Shown here: positions 46,401-54,509 of the stretch, piece after piece | How positions within the stretch are numbered: the stretch's first letter is position 1 | Layout of the letters: each line of letters starts with the position of its first letter | Assembly: GCA_023417885.1 (NCBI GenBank) | Contig: JAEZED010000021.1 | Coordinates: forward strand, 1-64,000 | DNA length: 64,000 nucleotides | Direction of reading: 5' to 3' | Origin: Planctomycetota bacterium | Lineage (GTDB): Bacteria; Planctomycetota; Phycisphaerae; Tepidisphaerales; Tepidisphaeraceae | The notes under the pieces: model-generated | Seen by the model: only the letters and a program-made list of their open reading frames with translations | Database searches by the model: none | What the model was told of the DNA's origin: nothing | Position numbers and translations under genes: made by a program

Positions 46401-49324
46401 GGCGGTTCCTTGGGTTTGACGAGGCCGCCTCGCGGGTCGGTGAGCGCCTCGAGTTCGAGTTGGAAGGCGGAGTCGCTGAGCGCGCCGATCGAGTGGCGAA
46501 GGTCCGTGGCCTCCTCGTCGCGATCCACATCGAGCTGGGACAGGTCCAGCGCCGACTCCGGCGTCGGCTCCGTCAGCTCGGAGACCGCCTCCGCCCCGGA
46601 CGCAACGGGCTCAGCCGGCTCCTCCACCAGATCCTCGTGATCGCGGGCGGCGGGCTGGGCGTGATGATCCTCATGCCACGGCTCGACGGTTGGCTCCTCG
46701 GCCCCGGCGGCCAAGTGGTCGGCCCACGACTCGTCGGGCGCGGCTGCTGCGGCCGGCTCGTGGGCGTCGAGTTCGTGGTCATCGACTGTCGATCCGGCGG
46801 GCTGGTGCGCCTCAAACTCGAGGTGCTCGAACCCCTTGAAGTCGTGTTCGGGCTCCGCTTCGGGCTCGGCGTCCGCCTCGCAGACCGCTTCGACAACCTC
46901 CGGCGCCGCTTCAACGGGGGCCTGGGCGGCCGGGGCGACGTGTTCCGGTACGTCGTCGACGGCCTCCCGGGCCGGAGGCGCCTCGGCGACCGGCTCTTCC
47001 GGCTCCACCTCAAACTCCCCAGCGTCACGAGCGACCACCGGGGCCGCTTCGGCATGGGCGGGCTCGGCGGGCTCCTCTACCTCCGCTTCGGGCGCCGGGT
47101 CGTCGATGGCTTCGGAGGCGAGGTCGTCGCCTGCGAACTCACTGGTGATTTCGCCGACACTCGCCGGTGCGGCCGGATCCTTCTTCCGACGCCGGCCGGT
47201 GCCCTTGCGCCGCTTCGGCTTAGCCGGCGCCGGGACAGGCTCGGGAAGCGATGCGGGGGGCGCGGGCGCTTCCTTCTCCGGCTCAGTCACGTCCAGTGGC
47301 GACTCCCCGGCCGACTCTTCCTGGGTGAAATCGAGCCGGGACAGGTCGATGTCGTCCGAGCGCGGGGCCTCGGCGACCGGTCCGGCCGACGGCACGGCTT
47401 CGTCCTCGCCCAACTCGGCTACAGGCGACTCGTCGGGCTCGATCTCCTCCGCAAGGAGCTCCGCCTCGTCTTCGGCGACGGGCAGGTCGTCGTCGTCGGC
47501 AGGGGCCTCATCGACTTCTTCAGCCGGCAGATCCGCCTCCGCCTGGTCAGCGAAGGCTTCCAGTTCGGCGAGGTCGTCGGCCGTCGCCTCCTCGTCCTGG
47601 GGCGGGGCCTCGGTCGCATCGAGAGCGGGCGGCTCCAGACGGTCGAGCTGGGGCGGCTCCGGGGCCTCGTCCTCCAGATCATCCAGGGTCGCGGGCTCGT
47701 TGCGGGGCTCGAAGGCGACGCTGAAATCCACCTCTTCCGGCGTTTCCTCGGCATCGGCCGCTTCGGCCTCGATCGCCGGCTCCAGTTCCAGCGGCGCCTC
47801 GTCCGGCGATTCCACCGCATCTTCCCCGGCCAGATGGAGCTCATGCGCGAGGTCCAACTCCGGATCGGCAGCCAGCGCCTCTTCCGCAGCGGCGACAGGC
47901 TCGTCATCCTGATCCTCCGCGGCACGGTCCGCGGCCGGCTCGACGTCGGCGGGAGCCCAATCCGGCTCCTCCTCAGTCTCCACCCCTTCCGAGGCGAGGG
48001 CCTCATCCTCGAGCGGCACGGGCGTGTCGACGACCGCCTCCGGCTCAGCGGCTCCGATCTCATCGAAACCGGGCCCGGGCGTCTCGTCAGCCAGCGATGG
48101 GGCAGGCTCAGGCTCGGCGAACGCTTCCGGGGAGGGCGCGGGGGCGGGGGGCGATCCGAGGTCGAACGTCTCCGCCGCCTGCTGCTCGCGCTCGGCGAAG
48201 ACGTCCTCATCTTTGACCGGGGCGTCGTGGGCGACCTCTTCCTCGGCCCAATCATCCACCGGCTCGGCGGGGGCGGTCTCCTCGGGGGCCTCGGCCTCGG
48301 GCTCGGCGATCGCGGGCAGCACGTGGCTGCCGCCGAGCAGATCCTCGTCGAGCCCTTCGGGCGTCAGTTCTTCGTCGAGCAGGATTTCGTCGCGATCCGG
48401 TTCCGCTGCCGGCGCTGGGGCGGGCTGGACGGCCGGCTCAGGAATGAACGAAGTCGCTGACTCCGGCTCCTCGAGCGTCGGCGGGGGCGTCGGAGCTTCG
48501 ATGACCGGCGCACGGTCGACAGGCGGCACCACCGTCTCGCGCGGGGCGGGGGCGGGCGCCCGCGTGGGGGCTTCGGCGACCACGCTCAGCTTCGCGGGGC
48601 CGATCCCGATGACCGTGCCGGGCTTCAGCCGCGCCTTGTGGGCGGGCCGGCCGTTGATGAGCGTCCCCTTGCCGCCGAGGTCGAAGATCGCGTAGCCGGC
48701 GAAGGCCATCGAGTCGCTCTCGCCGGAGAATCCCTCCAGCCGCACGATCGCAGTGTTCGCTGTCGAGACGTTCGGGAACGGCAGGTGCAGGTCGCTGCCG
48801 GAGCGCCGGCCGATGAGCGTGACCCGCCGCGTGAGCGTGAGCTTCTGCCGGCCCGCGGGGGAATCGACCCGCAGCTCCATCGGCTCGACCCGCGCCGCCT
48901 GCTCCGGCGCCGGCCGGGGGTCATGGAAGATGAACGAGAACCGCCCGACCTGGATCTCGTCGTTTTCGGCGAGATCGGCCTCGCGCACGGGCCGGCCGTT
49001 GACGAGCGTGCCCTCGCGGCTGTGAAGGTCGCAGATGGAGACTCCGCCCGGCGTGACGACGAGCAGCGCGTGGGCGCGGCTGACGGTGGAGCTGTTGAGG
49101 TGGATCCGCGCGGTCTTCCGGGAGCCGATGAGCGTGATCGGCCGGTGAAGCGGGATCGGCCCGAAGGCGGCGTGCGCGCCGGCGGGCTGGAGATGCGGAT
49201 ACTTGCGGGAAAGGGCGACGGGATCGAAGACGCCGGAGTGTCCGCCGGAGCGATGCGCGGGATGGGCGCCGGATCCGCCGGAGGCTGTCGCTTGTCGGTG
49301 ATCGCTGGTCGGCTCGTGGGACAT
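43418..49324 (-). CDS. Giant two-FHA-domain protein with TM / coiled-coil / TM tail
   Basis: 1968 residues from ATG 49324 (MSHEPTSDHRQA); an in-frame ATG at 49519 is possible but adds unlikely sequence. Residues ~55-135 are FHA domain 1 (LIGSRKTARIHLNSSTVSRA, HSREGTLVNGRPV); ~150-240 are FHA 2 (LIGRRSGSDLHLPFPNVSTA, LGGKGTLINGRPAHKA). Residues ~255-1270 are an acidic Ala/Glu/Asp/Pro-rich disordered linker. A membrane helix (WLVPLLLGLMVAAMIGAVVG) is at ~1283-1306, then ~600 residues of coiled coil, then a second helix (TMVIALAGIAAVFLLCIYFA) at ~1943-1962. The TM/coil/TM part with TLRLRYDIPP resembles Wzz/GumC-type co-polymerases. FHA domains bind phospho-Thr, so a kinase partner is expected; none is nearby. 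Confidence 0.75.
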   Translation of the reverse strand: MSHEPTSDHRQATASGGSGAHPAHRSGGHSGVFDPVALSRKYPHLQPAGAHAAFGPIPLHRPITLIGSRKTARIHLNSSTVSRAHALLVVTPGGVSICDLHSREGTLVNGRPVREADLAENDEIQVGRFSFIFHDPRPAPEQAARVEPMELRVDSPAGRQKLTLTRRVTLIGRRSGSDLHLPFPNVSTANTAIVRLEGFSGESDSMAFAGYAIFDLGGKGTLINGRPAHKARLKPGTVIGIGPAKLSVVAEAPTRAPAPAPRETVVPPVDRAPVIEAPTPPPTLEEPESATSFIPEPAVQPAPAPAAEPDRDEILLDEELTPEGLDEDLLGGSHVLPAIAEPEAEAPEETAPAEPVDDWAEEEVAHDAPVKDEDVFAEREQQAAETFDLGSPPAPAPSPEAFAEPEPAPSLADETPGPGFDEIGAAEPEAVVDTPVPLEDEALASEGVETEEEPDWAPADVEPAADRAAEDQDDEPVAAAEEALAADPELDLAHELHLAGEDAVESPDEAPLELEPAIEAEAADAEETPEEVDFSVAFEPRNEPATLDDLEDEAPEPPQLDRLEPPALDATEAPPQDEEATADDLAELEAFADQAEADLPAEEVDEAPADDDDLPVAEDEAELLAEEIEPDESPVAELGEDEAVPSAGPVAEAPRSDDIDLSRLDFTQEESAGESPLDVTEPEKEAPAPPASLPEPVPAPAKPKRRKGTGRRRKKDPAAPASVGEITSEFAGDDLASEAIDDPAPEAEVEEPAEPAHAEAAPVVARDAGEFEVEPEEPVAEAPPAREAVDDVPEHVAPAAQAPVEAAPEVVEAVCEADAEPEAEPEHDFKGFEHLEFEAHQPAGSTVDDHELDAHEPAAAAAPDESWADHLAAGAEEPTVEPWHEDHHAQPAARDHEDLVEEPAEPVASGAEAVSELTEPTPESALDLSQLDVDRDEEATDLRHSIGALSDSAFQLELEALTDPRGGLVKPKEPPKAATPPRVQPSGKAPPAKPPASRPPTSKPGPSNTGPKQPVGPGSDWRQDWETEQSAFLGNLTPLEARKPPAAPGDQGAGRSDQVEELPEGLGEEYAPQPRREPAREGGSPRPGASAPPTPPAPERSAAPQQTSTPTSGDRGSRGPAKGPRPKTVGFSGPVAEVEQAVAPNAATPFSSAPVHTGGAPVLDPSAAMPETSGLQGLANLFGAPAAPAEEHEPLLRSEAPAATEEAPATAGVEKEGRVGEFLRTTRGEEGANGTNGHAPNGTAHVAPVPPDFFKRQPDPFSPLHSAMDAEAVAPRRRSLWLVPLLLGLMVAAMIGAVVGIYFVLEPTAPVTLRLRYDIPPALDEGPRRQYKHDELTRLQTDDSLRENALNALQRTGPGVEPAYLADRVAFNKFAVNNVDWSLEEPDTLLLRREVPEAERAAEIARLKAIGEAIYVLGGTQREARRRHTDEVRQLSQEIDDLRRREQALGQEIEDAVAALPEVEEPDPARAAERERELAAQMRRLDEQWSVADRRVTELKEEINRHQGRNPLAEDERLAELRRRLSDVEAHLAGSAIQAGASLDAGGSSKPPVDVAALRDLFATRAEELSAAAARAAGEMTPEAGQSLVTSAEALAGGLTAIVDETLPAHRLAAGEVELLRQSLSQARRERLEALLAADETVQLLEGEIALKERELGAAVSDGLTDEAAGLRMALRLARDQLEARQAKVAASVEADPQIVAARKAYEAAEADALERLGEERQTIEAVLGRLRADLRAALAGAGAENAAALTQAVEAMEAAAREIIRHETERLPLAARVWEAAASKGGLSRREAPAMLASLSLPAEALAQATQSSDLKAEAEQLRKQIEQRESELNAAHEKRLVELRQELAAAEAAAAKARREAQEARARLGDLQAEQESVQRARDRIAQLRLEKLDRENEIAEKSRDEQRARLEGSTIATPLPPSDPDITAPQPQDDRIRTMVIALAGIAAVFLLCIYFALRSDARTA

Positions 49325-49742
49325 AATCAAGCCCGGCACAGGCGTGGGCGCTCCGGTGTGCGCTACGTGCGGCTCGTTGGCGAGGTTCCAGCTCGGCGGC
49401 GGCGCGGACAAACCGATACTGCCCTGCGAACCCGTCGTCGCTCGCTTCTCATCGGCCAGCGCCGCCTCCGGGCTCGTCCGGGCCGTCCCCCTTTGTACGG
49501 GAGCGCCGACTGCCGGCATGCGTCCGAGGCTGCGCCCGCTTCCCGCCGCTCACGCCAGGTGACCGGCGGACGGCTCCGTTACCTCCTGCGGAGCCCTGCA
49601 TTTCCGGCCGTCCCGCACAGGCGGCCGAGTCTAACCGATTTCAACGCCAAGCGAAGCAATCGGGCGATTATCGGCTCGAAATTGCCGCCTCTTCAACCCC
49701 GGCTTCTATCGTTCCTGCGTCCCGCGCTACGCCCATTCGTGC
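49325..49742. other. Gene-free stretch, 418 bp, with one hairpin
   Basis: Divergent promoter region between the FHA gene and thiL. A hairpin at 49572-49595 (GGCTCCG / CGGAGCC) has a 10-nt loop; read on the minus strand the loop contains CAGGAGGT, a Shine-Dalgarno-like sequence, but no in-frame start follows at a usable distance. Nothing else seen. Confidence 0.45.
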
Positions 49743-50681
49743 ATGCCCGCCACGCCCCCTCCAACTCCGCCTGTCAATGCCGCCGGCGAGGAGGCGTTTC
49801 TCGCCTGGGTCCGCCAGCGCCAACTGGCCCGCCCGCGCCCGCGCCACCTGCTCGAAACCGCTGGTGACGACCTGGCGCTGCTGGAATGGCAGGGCGGCCT
49901 GGTCCTCGTCGGGATGGACCCGGTGCTGGACGGGGTTCACGTGGATCTGCCGCGCCATGGCCCGACCGCGGCGGGGCGGAAGGCAATGAACCGCAATCTC
50001 TCCGACGTGGCCGCGATGGTGGGCGAGCCGGTGGCCGCGACGCTTTCCATCGTGGCGCCTCGATCGATGCCGCTGGAGGCCGTGCAGGCGGTCTACCTCG
50101 GGGCGGAGGAGGCCGGGGAGTCGGCCGGCTGTCCGATCGCGGGTGGCGACTTCGCCAGTTGGGACGGCCGGCTGGTCGTGACGGTCGGGATCCTGGGCCG
50201 GGTGGATCGTGCCGTGCTGCGGGGCGGGGCGCGCGTGGGTGATCGGATCTTCGTTTCCGGGCCGCTAGGCGGGTCGATTCTCGGGAGGCACCTGACGTTT
50301 GCACCCCGGCTGGACCTGGGGCGGCAACTCGGCGAGCTTGGCGCGACGGCGATGCTGGACATCAGCGACGGCCTCTCGCGCGATCTTCCGCGCCTGATCC
50401 GCCCCGTCATTGGAGCGACGGTCGACGCCGAGGCGGTGCCGATCCACGCCGACGCCGCCGCCCTGGCACAGCAGACCGGACGCGACCCGCTCTGGCACGC
50501 TTTGCACGACGGGGAAGACTACGAGCTGCTCTTCACCGCTGCGATGGTATCGGTGCCCGGCTGCATCGCGATCGGCCACGTCGAGGCGGAGCCGGGCGTG
50601 CGCATACGCCGGGCGGGGCGGGTTGAGCCGCTCGCTGCGTTGGGTTGGGAGCACGCCCTGGGCGCATCGGAGGCGCCGTGA
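49743..50681 (+). CDS. thiL: Thiamine-monophosphate kinase
   Basis: Last step of thiamine pyrophosphate synthesis. Motifs: LETAGDDLALLEW, VGMDPVLDGVHVDLP, AMNRNLSDVAAMVGEPVAAT, CPIAGGDFASWDGRLVVTVG, LGATAMLDISDGLSRDLPRL and HDGEDYELLFTA. 312 aa, normal length, with a Pro-rich N-terminus. Its stop overlaps the tsaE GTG. Confidence 0.9.
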   Translation: MPATPPPTPPVNAAGEEAFLAWVRQRQLARPRPRHLLETAGDDLALLEWQGGLVLVGMDPVLDGVHVDLPRHGPTAAGRKAMNRNLSDVAAMVGEPVAATLSIVAPRSMPLEAVQAVYLGAEEAGESAGCPIAGGDFASWDGRLVVTVGILGRVDRAVLRGGARVGDRIFVSGPLGGSILGRHLTFAPRLDLGRQLGELGATAMLDISDGLSRDLPRLIRPVIGATVDAEAVPIHADAAALAQQTGRDPLWHALHDGEDYELLFTAAMVSVPGCIAIGHVEAEPGVRIRRAGRVEPLAALGWEHALGASEAP

Positions 50682-51124
50682 GCGACGCGACGCCTGTGCC
50701 GATCCGAACCGCAAGCGTCGCGGAGACGGAGGCCGTCGCGCTGCGGCTCGCGTCGCGACTGGACCGCGGGGGGGTGATCGCATTGGAAGGGGACCTGGGC
50801 GCGGGCAAGACGCAGTTCGTGCGGGGCCTCGTGTCCGGGCTCGGGGGTGAGCCTCGGCAGGTGCACTCCCCGACCTTCGTTCTTCTCCACGAGTACGCCT
50901 GCGCCGGAGGGCGTCGCGTCTTCCATCTCGACGCCTACCGCGTCGGGGCCGACGAGTTCGAGGCTATCGGGTTCGATGAGTTGCTCGCTGCCGCCGAGGC
51001 GGGCGACGTCGTGGCGGTGGAGTGGCCTCAGAAGGTGGCGGAGCTGATCCCGGAGAGGGCGATCCACGTGCGCATCGAGACGGTTTCGGAAACGGAGCGG
51101 CTGATCCACGTTTCAGGCGGATAG
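50678..51124 (+). CDS. tsaE: tRNA t6A biosynthesis ATPase TsaE
   Basis: Walker A LEGDLGAGKTQFVRGLVSGL, then QVHSPTFVLLHEYACAGGRR VFHLDAYRV and a conserved VVAVEWPQKVAELIP end. 148 aa, standard for the YjeE family, which supports TsaB/TsaD in threonylcarbamoyl-adenosine synthesis. GTG 50678 overlaps the thiL stop and has GGAGG 4 nt upstream; translationally coupled. Confidence 0.9.
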   Translation: MSDATPVPIRTASVAETEAVALRLASRLDRGGVIALEGDLGAGKTQFVRGLVSGLGGEPRQVHSPTFVLLHEYACAGGRRVFHLDAYRVGADEFEAIGFDELLAAAEAGDVVAVEWPQKVAELIPERAIHVRIETVSETERLIHVSGG

Positions 51125-52237
51125 GGCTCGAGGGTTGCCCGCGCGAAGCGGCGGGTCGGCTTCTGCCCGGTCAATCGCCGCCAGGACGTCGTCGAGCCGG
51201 ATGTGGCTCGCCCAGTCGATCGACGTGCGGCGCAGCTTCGGGCCGGGGTGGTCCATGGGGTACATCAGCAGCGGCTGCCATGTCCTGCCGTCGACGGGCG
51301 GGGGCGTGACGACGAGGTGCTCGTAGCCGAACGGCGCCACACGGGCCGGATCCGCTGCGGCGAAGAGCGTGACAGGCGGCGTGCCAACGGCGGCGGCGAC
51401 GTGCGCCAGGCCGCTGTCGTTGCCGACGTAGAGCGCCGCCTGCTGGAGCACTCCTGCGGAGCGCGAGAGAGGGCCGCCCAACTCGAGCACGGGAGGATGG
51501 GAACGGGCAAGCCGGCTGACCTCGTGACCGACGCCGCGCTCGTCGGGCCCTTCCAGTACGAGCACCGGCCGGCGGCGCTGGGCGAGGATGTCGGCAAGCT
51601 CCGCGAAGCGTGCGGCGGGCCATCGTTTGGCGCGGCCAACGGGGGTATTGCCGCACCCGGGCTGGATCGCGATGAAACCCTCCTCGACGCGACGGCTCAG
51701 CAGCCGGGCCGCCTCGTCAAGCTGTTCGCGTCCGAGCGGGAAGATGGGCGGATCCGGCTCGCCGGGATCGGCGTCGAGACCCGCCAGCAGGGAGAGATTC
51801 TGCGTGACGTCATGAATGCCGCGCTGCGCGGGCACCAGCCGGAGATCGCGCAGGAGCCGCGGGACGAATCGCAGCGCGCGCAGCCTCCCGACGGGATAAT
51901 CGTGCATGACGAGGCGCGGCGCTCCGCCGGTTGCGGCCAGGAGACCGTATTGCCACCGGTTGCTCGGGAAGGGAACCACGTACCAGTCCGGCCGGAGCGA
52001 CCGCGCGAGCCGCCGGTGCATTCGCCAGGCGCCGGCGGGGGCTGCGCCGAGCACCTCCACGTCCACCGGCTCGGGCAGATCCTGGAAGACATCAGCGATC
52101 GGTCGGGTGCGAGCCGCGATCGTGACGCGGCCGAGCCGCGCGAGGCGACGCACGAGCGGCACGGTCATGACGGCATTCCCGATGCCCGCGAGGACGGGCA
52201 CGAGGATCCGTGCGGGCTGTTGAACCTCCTGCGGCAT
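51113..52237 (-). CDS. Glycosyltransferase family 9 (heptosyltransferase-like)
   Basis: GT9 fold: ARILVPVLAGIGNAVMTVPL VRRLARL at the N-terminus, FIAIQPGCGNTPVGRAKRWP AARFAELADIL at the start of the second lobe, then VLVLEGPDERGVG and ALYVGNDSGLAHVAAAVGTP PVTLFAA, a GT9 hallmark. ~374 aa. Probably builds the LPS core with the Kdo transferase at 19210. Start ATG 52237; ribosome binding site weak. Overlaps tsaE by 12 nt (convergent). Confidence 0.85.
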   Translation of the reverse strand: MPQEVQQPARILVPVLAGIGNAVMTVPLVRRLARLGRVTIAARTRPIADVFQDLPEPVDVEVLGAAPAGAWRMHRRLARSLRPDWYVVPFPSNRWQYGLLAATGGAPRLVMHDYPVGRLRALRFVPRLLRDLRLVPAQRGIHDVTQNLSLLAGLDADPGEPDPPIFPLGREQLDEAARLLSRRVEEGFIAIQPGCGNTPVGRAKRWPAARFAELADILAQRRRPVLVLEGPDERGVGHEVSRLARSHPPVLELGGPLSRSAGVLQQAALYVGNDSGLAHVAAAVGTPPVTLFAAADPARVAPFGYEHLVVTPPPVDGRTWQPLLMYPMDHPGPKLRRTSIDWASHIRLDDVLAAIDRAEADPPLRAGNPRALSA

Positions 52238-52596
52238 CGCGGCGCGCCATGGTATGGCCTCAGCCCTCCACCCCCGCTGGTCCGCCAAAGCGCAGGGCCC
52301 TGCAAAGCGGCGAACTCGATGGACACGACCTTGGCTGCGGCATTTGGCGCGACATGCAGGAACTTGCGGAACTGTGGCGTGGAGGCGTGGCCTCACCACC
52401 CGCAGATCCGTCTTGACCGCGGTATCCGTTGCGTAACGAGAAAGATTCGGCGGTGTTTTGATATTCGCTGCCCCGACGGGTTGTTCCGCGGAGGTGATTG
52501 CATTACAAGGTTTCGCTTGGGCGTCCAGGGATGAGCTGCGGTTGGCTCTCGGGGGCTCAGTGTTTTCATCTCCCCACTCGGGGAAAGGGCAAGAAG
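52238..52596. other. Gene-free stretch, 359 bp
   Basis: Divergent promoter region between the GT9 gene and the first PTPSA-tailed gene. A locally AT-richer patch near 52436-52470 could hold the promoter of the latter. No RNA gene or repeat seen. Confidence 0.45.
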
Positions 52597-53361
52597 ATGC
52601 AGCGATTCATTGCGCCGCTGGTGGCGGCAGGGCTCGCGCTTGGCCTGACGGCGGGCGCTTTTGCGGACAGTGTGAACATGTCCTTCAACTCGGCCGGCGA
52701 TACGGCCGGCTGGTACAAGGATCGGTACGCGCCGCAGGTCTTCGACTCCGGCGTAAGCGGCGGCGGGCGGAGCGGCGTGCTCCAGCTCGGCGTGCGCGAG
52801 TCGGGGCAGAGTGGCAATCGCGGCGGGAGCTATGACAGCGACTTCTACAACTACCAGGGGATGAAGTACGACCTGGGGATGGAGGGTCACGTCAGGGTTT
52901 CGGTCGATATGTTCGTCGACAGCACGTGGGATGACGGCTCGCGCGCCGGCATGTGGACGACGATGAGCAACGGCAACGCCAGCTTCCCGATCATCGAGTA
53001 CGTCGTCGGCGCCACCGACATGAACGCCCCCTCCTTCACCGGCTTCCGCTTCTGGCAGTCCGGCCTCGGGTGGTCGGACACGGGCGTCGCGGTCAGCCAG
53101 GACACCTGGAACCGCCTGAGCATCGAGCTGGATGGCTCGAGCGTGCTGTTCTACCTGAATGGGACGCACTTCAGCACCGTCAGCAGCAACGGCGCCCATG
53201 GCGTGGACAACGTCATCCTCCAGGCCCACAACATGGGCATCGCCGGTGAGTATGACGCCTACTTCGACAACCTCTCCGCCGCCGTCGTGCCGACGCCGAG
53301 CGCCGCCCTGGGCGGCCTGGCGCTGATGGGCCTGCCGCTCCTGCGGCGGCGCGCCAACTGA
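52597..53361 (+). CDS. Secreted protein with PTPSA-type C-terminal sorting signal (copy 1)
   Basis: Signal peptide (IAPLVAAGLALGLTAGAFA), a jelly-roll-like body (GHVRVSVDMFVDSTWDD, SIELDGSSVLFYLNGTHFST; a concanavalin/LamG look), and the tail VPTPSAALGGLALMGLPLLR RRAN: a PTPSA motif in place of PEP, one hydrophobic helix, then a basic tail. ATG 52597 follows a purine-rich stretch. It is followed by a terminator and a second gene with a nearly identical tail. Confidence 0.83.
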   Translation: MQRFIAPLVAAGLALGLTAGAFADSVNMSFNSAGDTAGWYKDRYAPQVFDSGVSGGGRSGVLQLGVRESGQSGNRGGSYDSDFYNYQGMKYDLGMEGHVRVSVDMFVDSTWDDGSRAGMWTTMSNGNASFPIIEYVVGATDMNAPSFTGFRFWQSGLGWSDTGVAVSQDTWNRLSIELDGSSVLFYLNGTHFSTVSSNGAHGVDNVILQAHNMGIAGEYDAYFDNLSAAVVPTPSAALGGLALMGLPLLRRRAN

Positions 53362-53394
53362 GGCCGATGGACGCTCAACGCCTGATTCAGACGG

Positions 53395-53423
53395 GCCCCC
53401 GGCGCGACGCGCCGGGGGCTTTT
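53395..53423 (+). terminator. Rho-independent terminator
   Basis: Stem GCCCCCGGCG / CGCCGGGGGC with a 5-nt loop, followed by TTTT. Confidence 0.9.
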
Positions 53424-53648
53424 GCTGTTCTCGCGGCTGCGCTGCCGGGTTTCGGTTCGGCAGGCTGTAGCGACTGGCCCGCCATGACCGATCGGTGATG
53501 TCGAATTCTTGCGGATATGTGTCGAGGTGGCGCGTGTTTGGGTCGGTCGCGCTTGTGCGGCGCGGCTGGTTCTCTTACAACGGCGAACCGTTTCTCGTAT
53601 CGAGCCGCTCTGGCTCTGGGCATTCAACCCCTAAGGGGAAGGAAACAG

Positions 53649-54419
53649 ATGAAAAAGCGCTGCGTTTTGCCGCTCATTGCGGCGGTTATCGGGATTGCTC
53701 TTTCCGGGTCTGCGTTCGCGGACACCGTGACGCTCACGGTGGGGCCGGACACGAAGCCAGACGAGAACCTGCCTCGGACGGTCTTCGAATCTCCCGGCAG
53801 CTGGATGGGTGACTCATCGTGGCAGAACTCGACGAGCAACAAGGTGAACTGGCATGCGCGATACGATGCCGACGGTGACTTCCTGTCGAAGCTGTTCGGC
53901 GCGAAGGCCGCGACGCTCACGATCGGGGATGTGTCGTCCATCAGTTACTTCACCAACCGCGGCACCGAACTAACGGCGGGCAGGGATTGGTGGGTTCAGA
54001 TCTACACCCGGCCGGGAAGCGGCGGCTTCAACGAGAAGAGCTGGTACGGCACGCGGTTCATCAACAACTACGACGAGCACACCAACACTGATTGGCAGCA
54101 GCACTCGACTGACTACGGCATGACGTTTCAGCACCAGAACAACAGTAACAGCCCTTCGGGTCCTGAGATGACCATGGCCGACATGCGCGCCAACTACGGC
54201 AATGTTCTGATCGAGATGATCTCCATCCAGACCGATAGCGGCTGGAATGGGAGCGACTTCCTGATGGATGGGCTCGAGATCACGCTCACCGACGGCTCCG
54301 TCGGGCGCGTCAACTTCTCCCACATCGCCGGCTACTCCGTGGTCGTCCCCACGCCCTCAGCCGCCCTCGGCGGGCTGATGCTGATGGGCCTGCCGCTCCT
54401 GCGGCGTCGCCAGGCGTAG
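53649..54419 (+). CDS. Secreted protein with PTPSA-type C-terminal sorting signal (copy 2)
   Basis: Signal peptide (LPLIAAVIGIALSGSAFA); AAGGAA upstream of ATG 53649. The body (~210 residues) differs from copy 1 (SSISYFTNRGTELTAGRDWW, NVLIEMISIQTDSGWNGSDF) but the tail VPTPSAALGGLMLMGLPLLR RRQA is almost the same. The shared tail with divergent bodies suggests common sorting of different cargo. Own promoter and terminator. Confidence 0.82.
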   Translation: MKKRCVLPLIAAVIGIALSGSAFADTVTLTVGPDTKPDENLPRTVFESPGSWMGDSSWQNSTSNKVNWHARYDADGDFLSKLFGAKAATLTIGDVSSISYFTNRGTELTAGRDWWVQIYTRPGSGGFNEKSWYGTRFINNYDEHTNTDWQQHSTDYGMTFQHQNNSNSPSGPEMTMADMRANYGNVLIEMISIQTDSGWNGSDFLMDGLEITLTDGSVGRVNFSHIAGYSVVVPTPSAALGGLMLMGLPLLRRRQA

Positions 54420-54442
54420 TTTCTCACAACCAACTGACGGCA

Positions 54443-54478
54443 AAGCCCCCGGTGCAATGAGCATCGGGGGCTTCGTCG
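54443..54478 (+). terminator. Rho-independent terminator
   Basis: Stem AAGCCCCCG / CGGGGGCTT (54443-54451, 54465-54473) with a 13-nt loop; only a short T stretch follows. Confidence 0.7.
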
Positions 54479-54509
54479 TTGCATCGGGCCGTCAACGTTG
54501 CCGATCGCT

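Noticed and set aside
49325..49519. Upstream start for the FHA protein
   Set aside because: The extra 65 residues are low-complexity and far from the SD-like sequence; ATG 49324 fits better.
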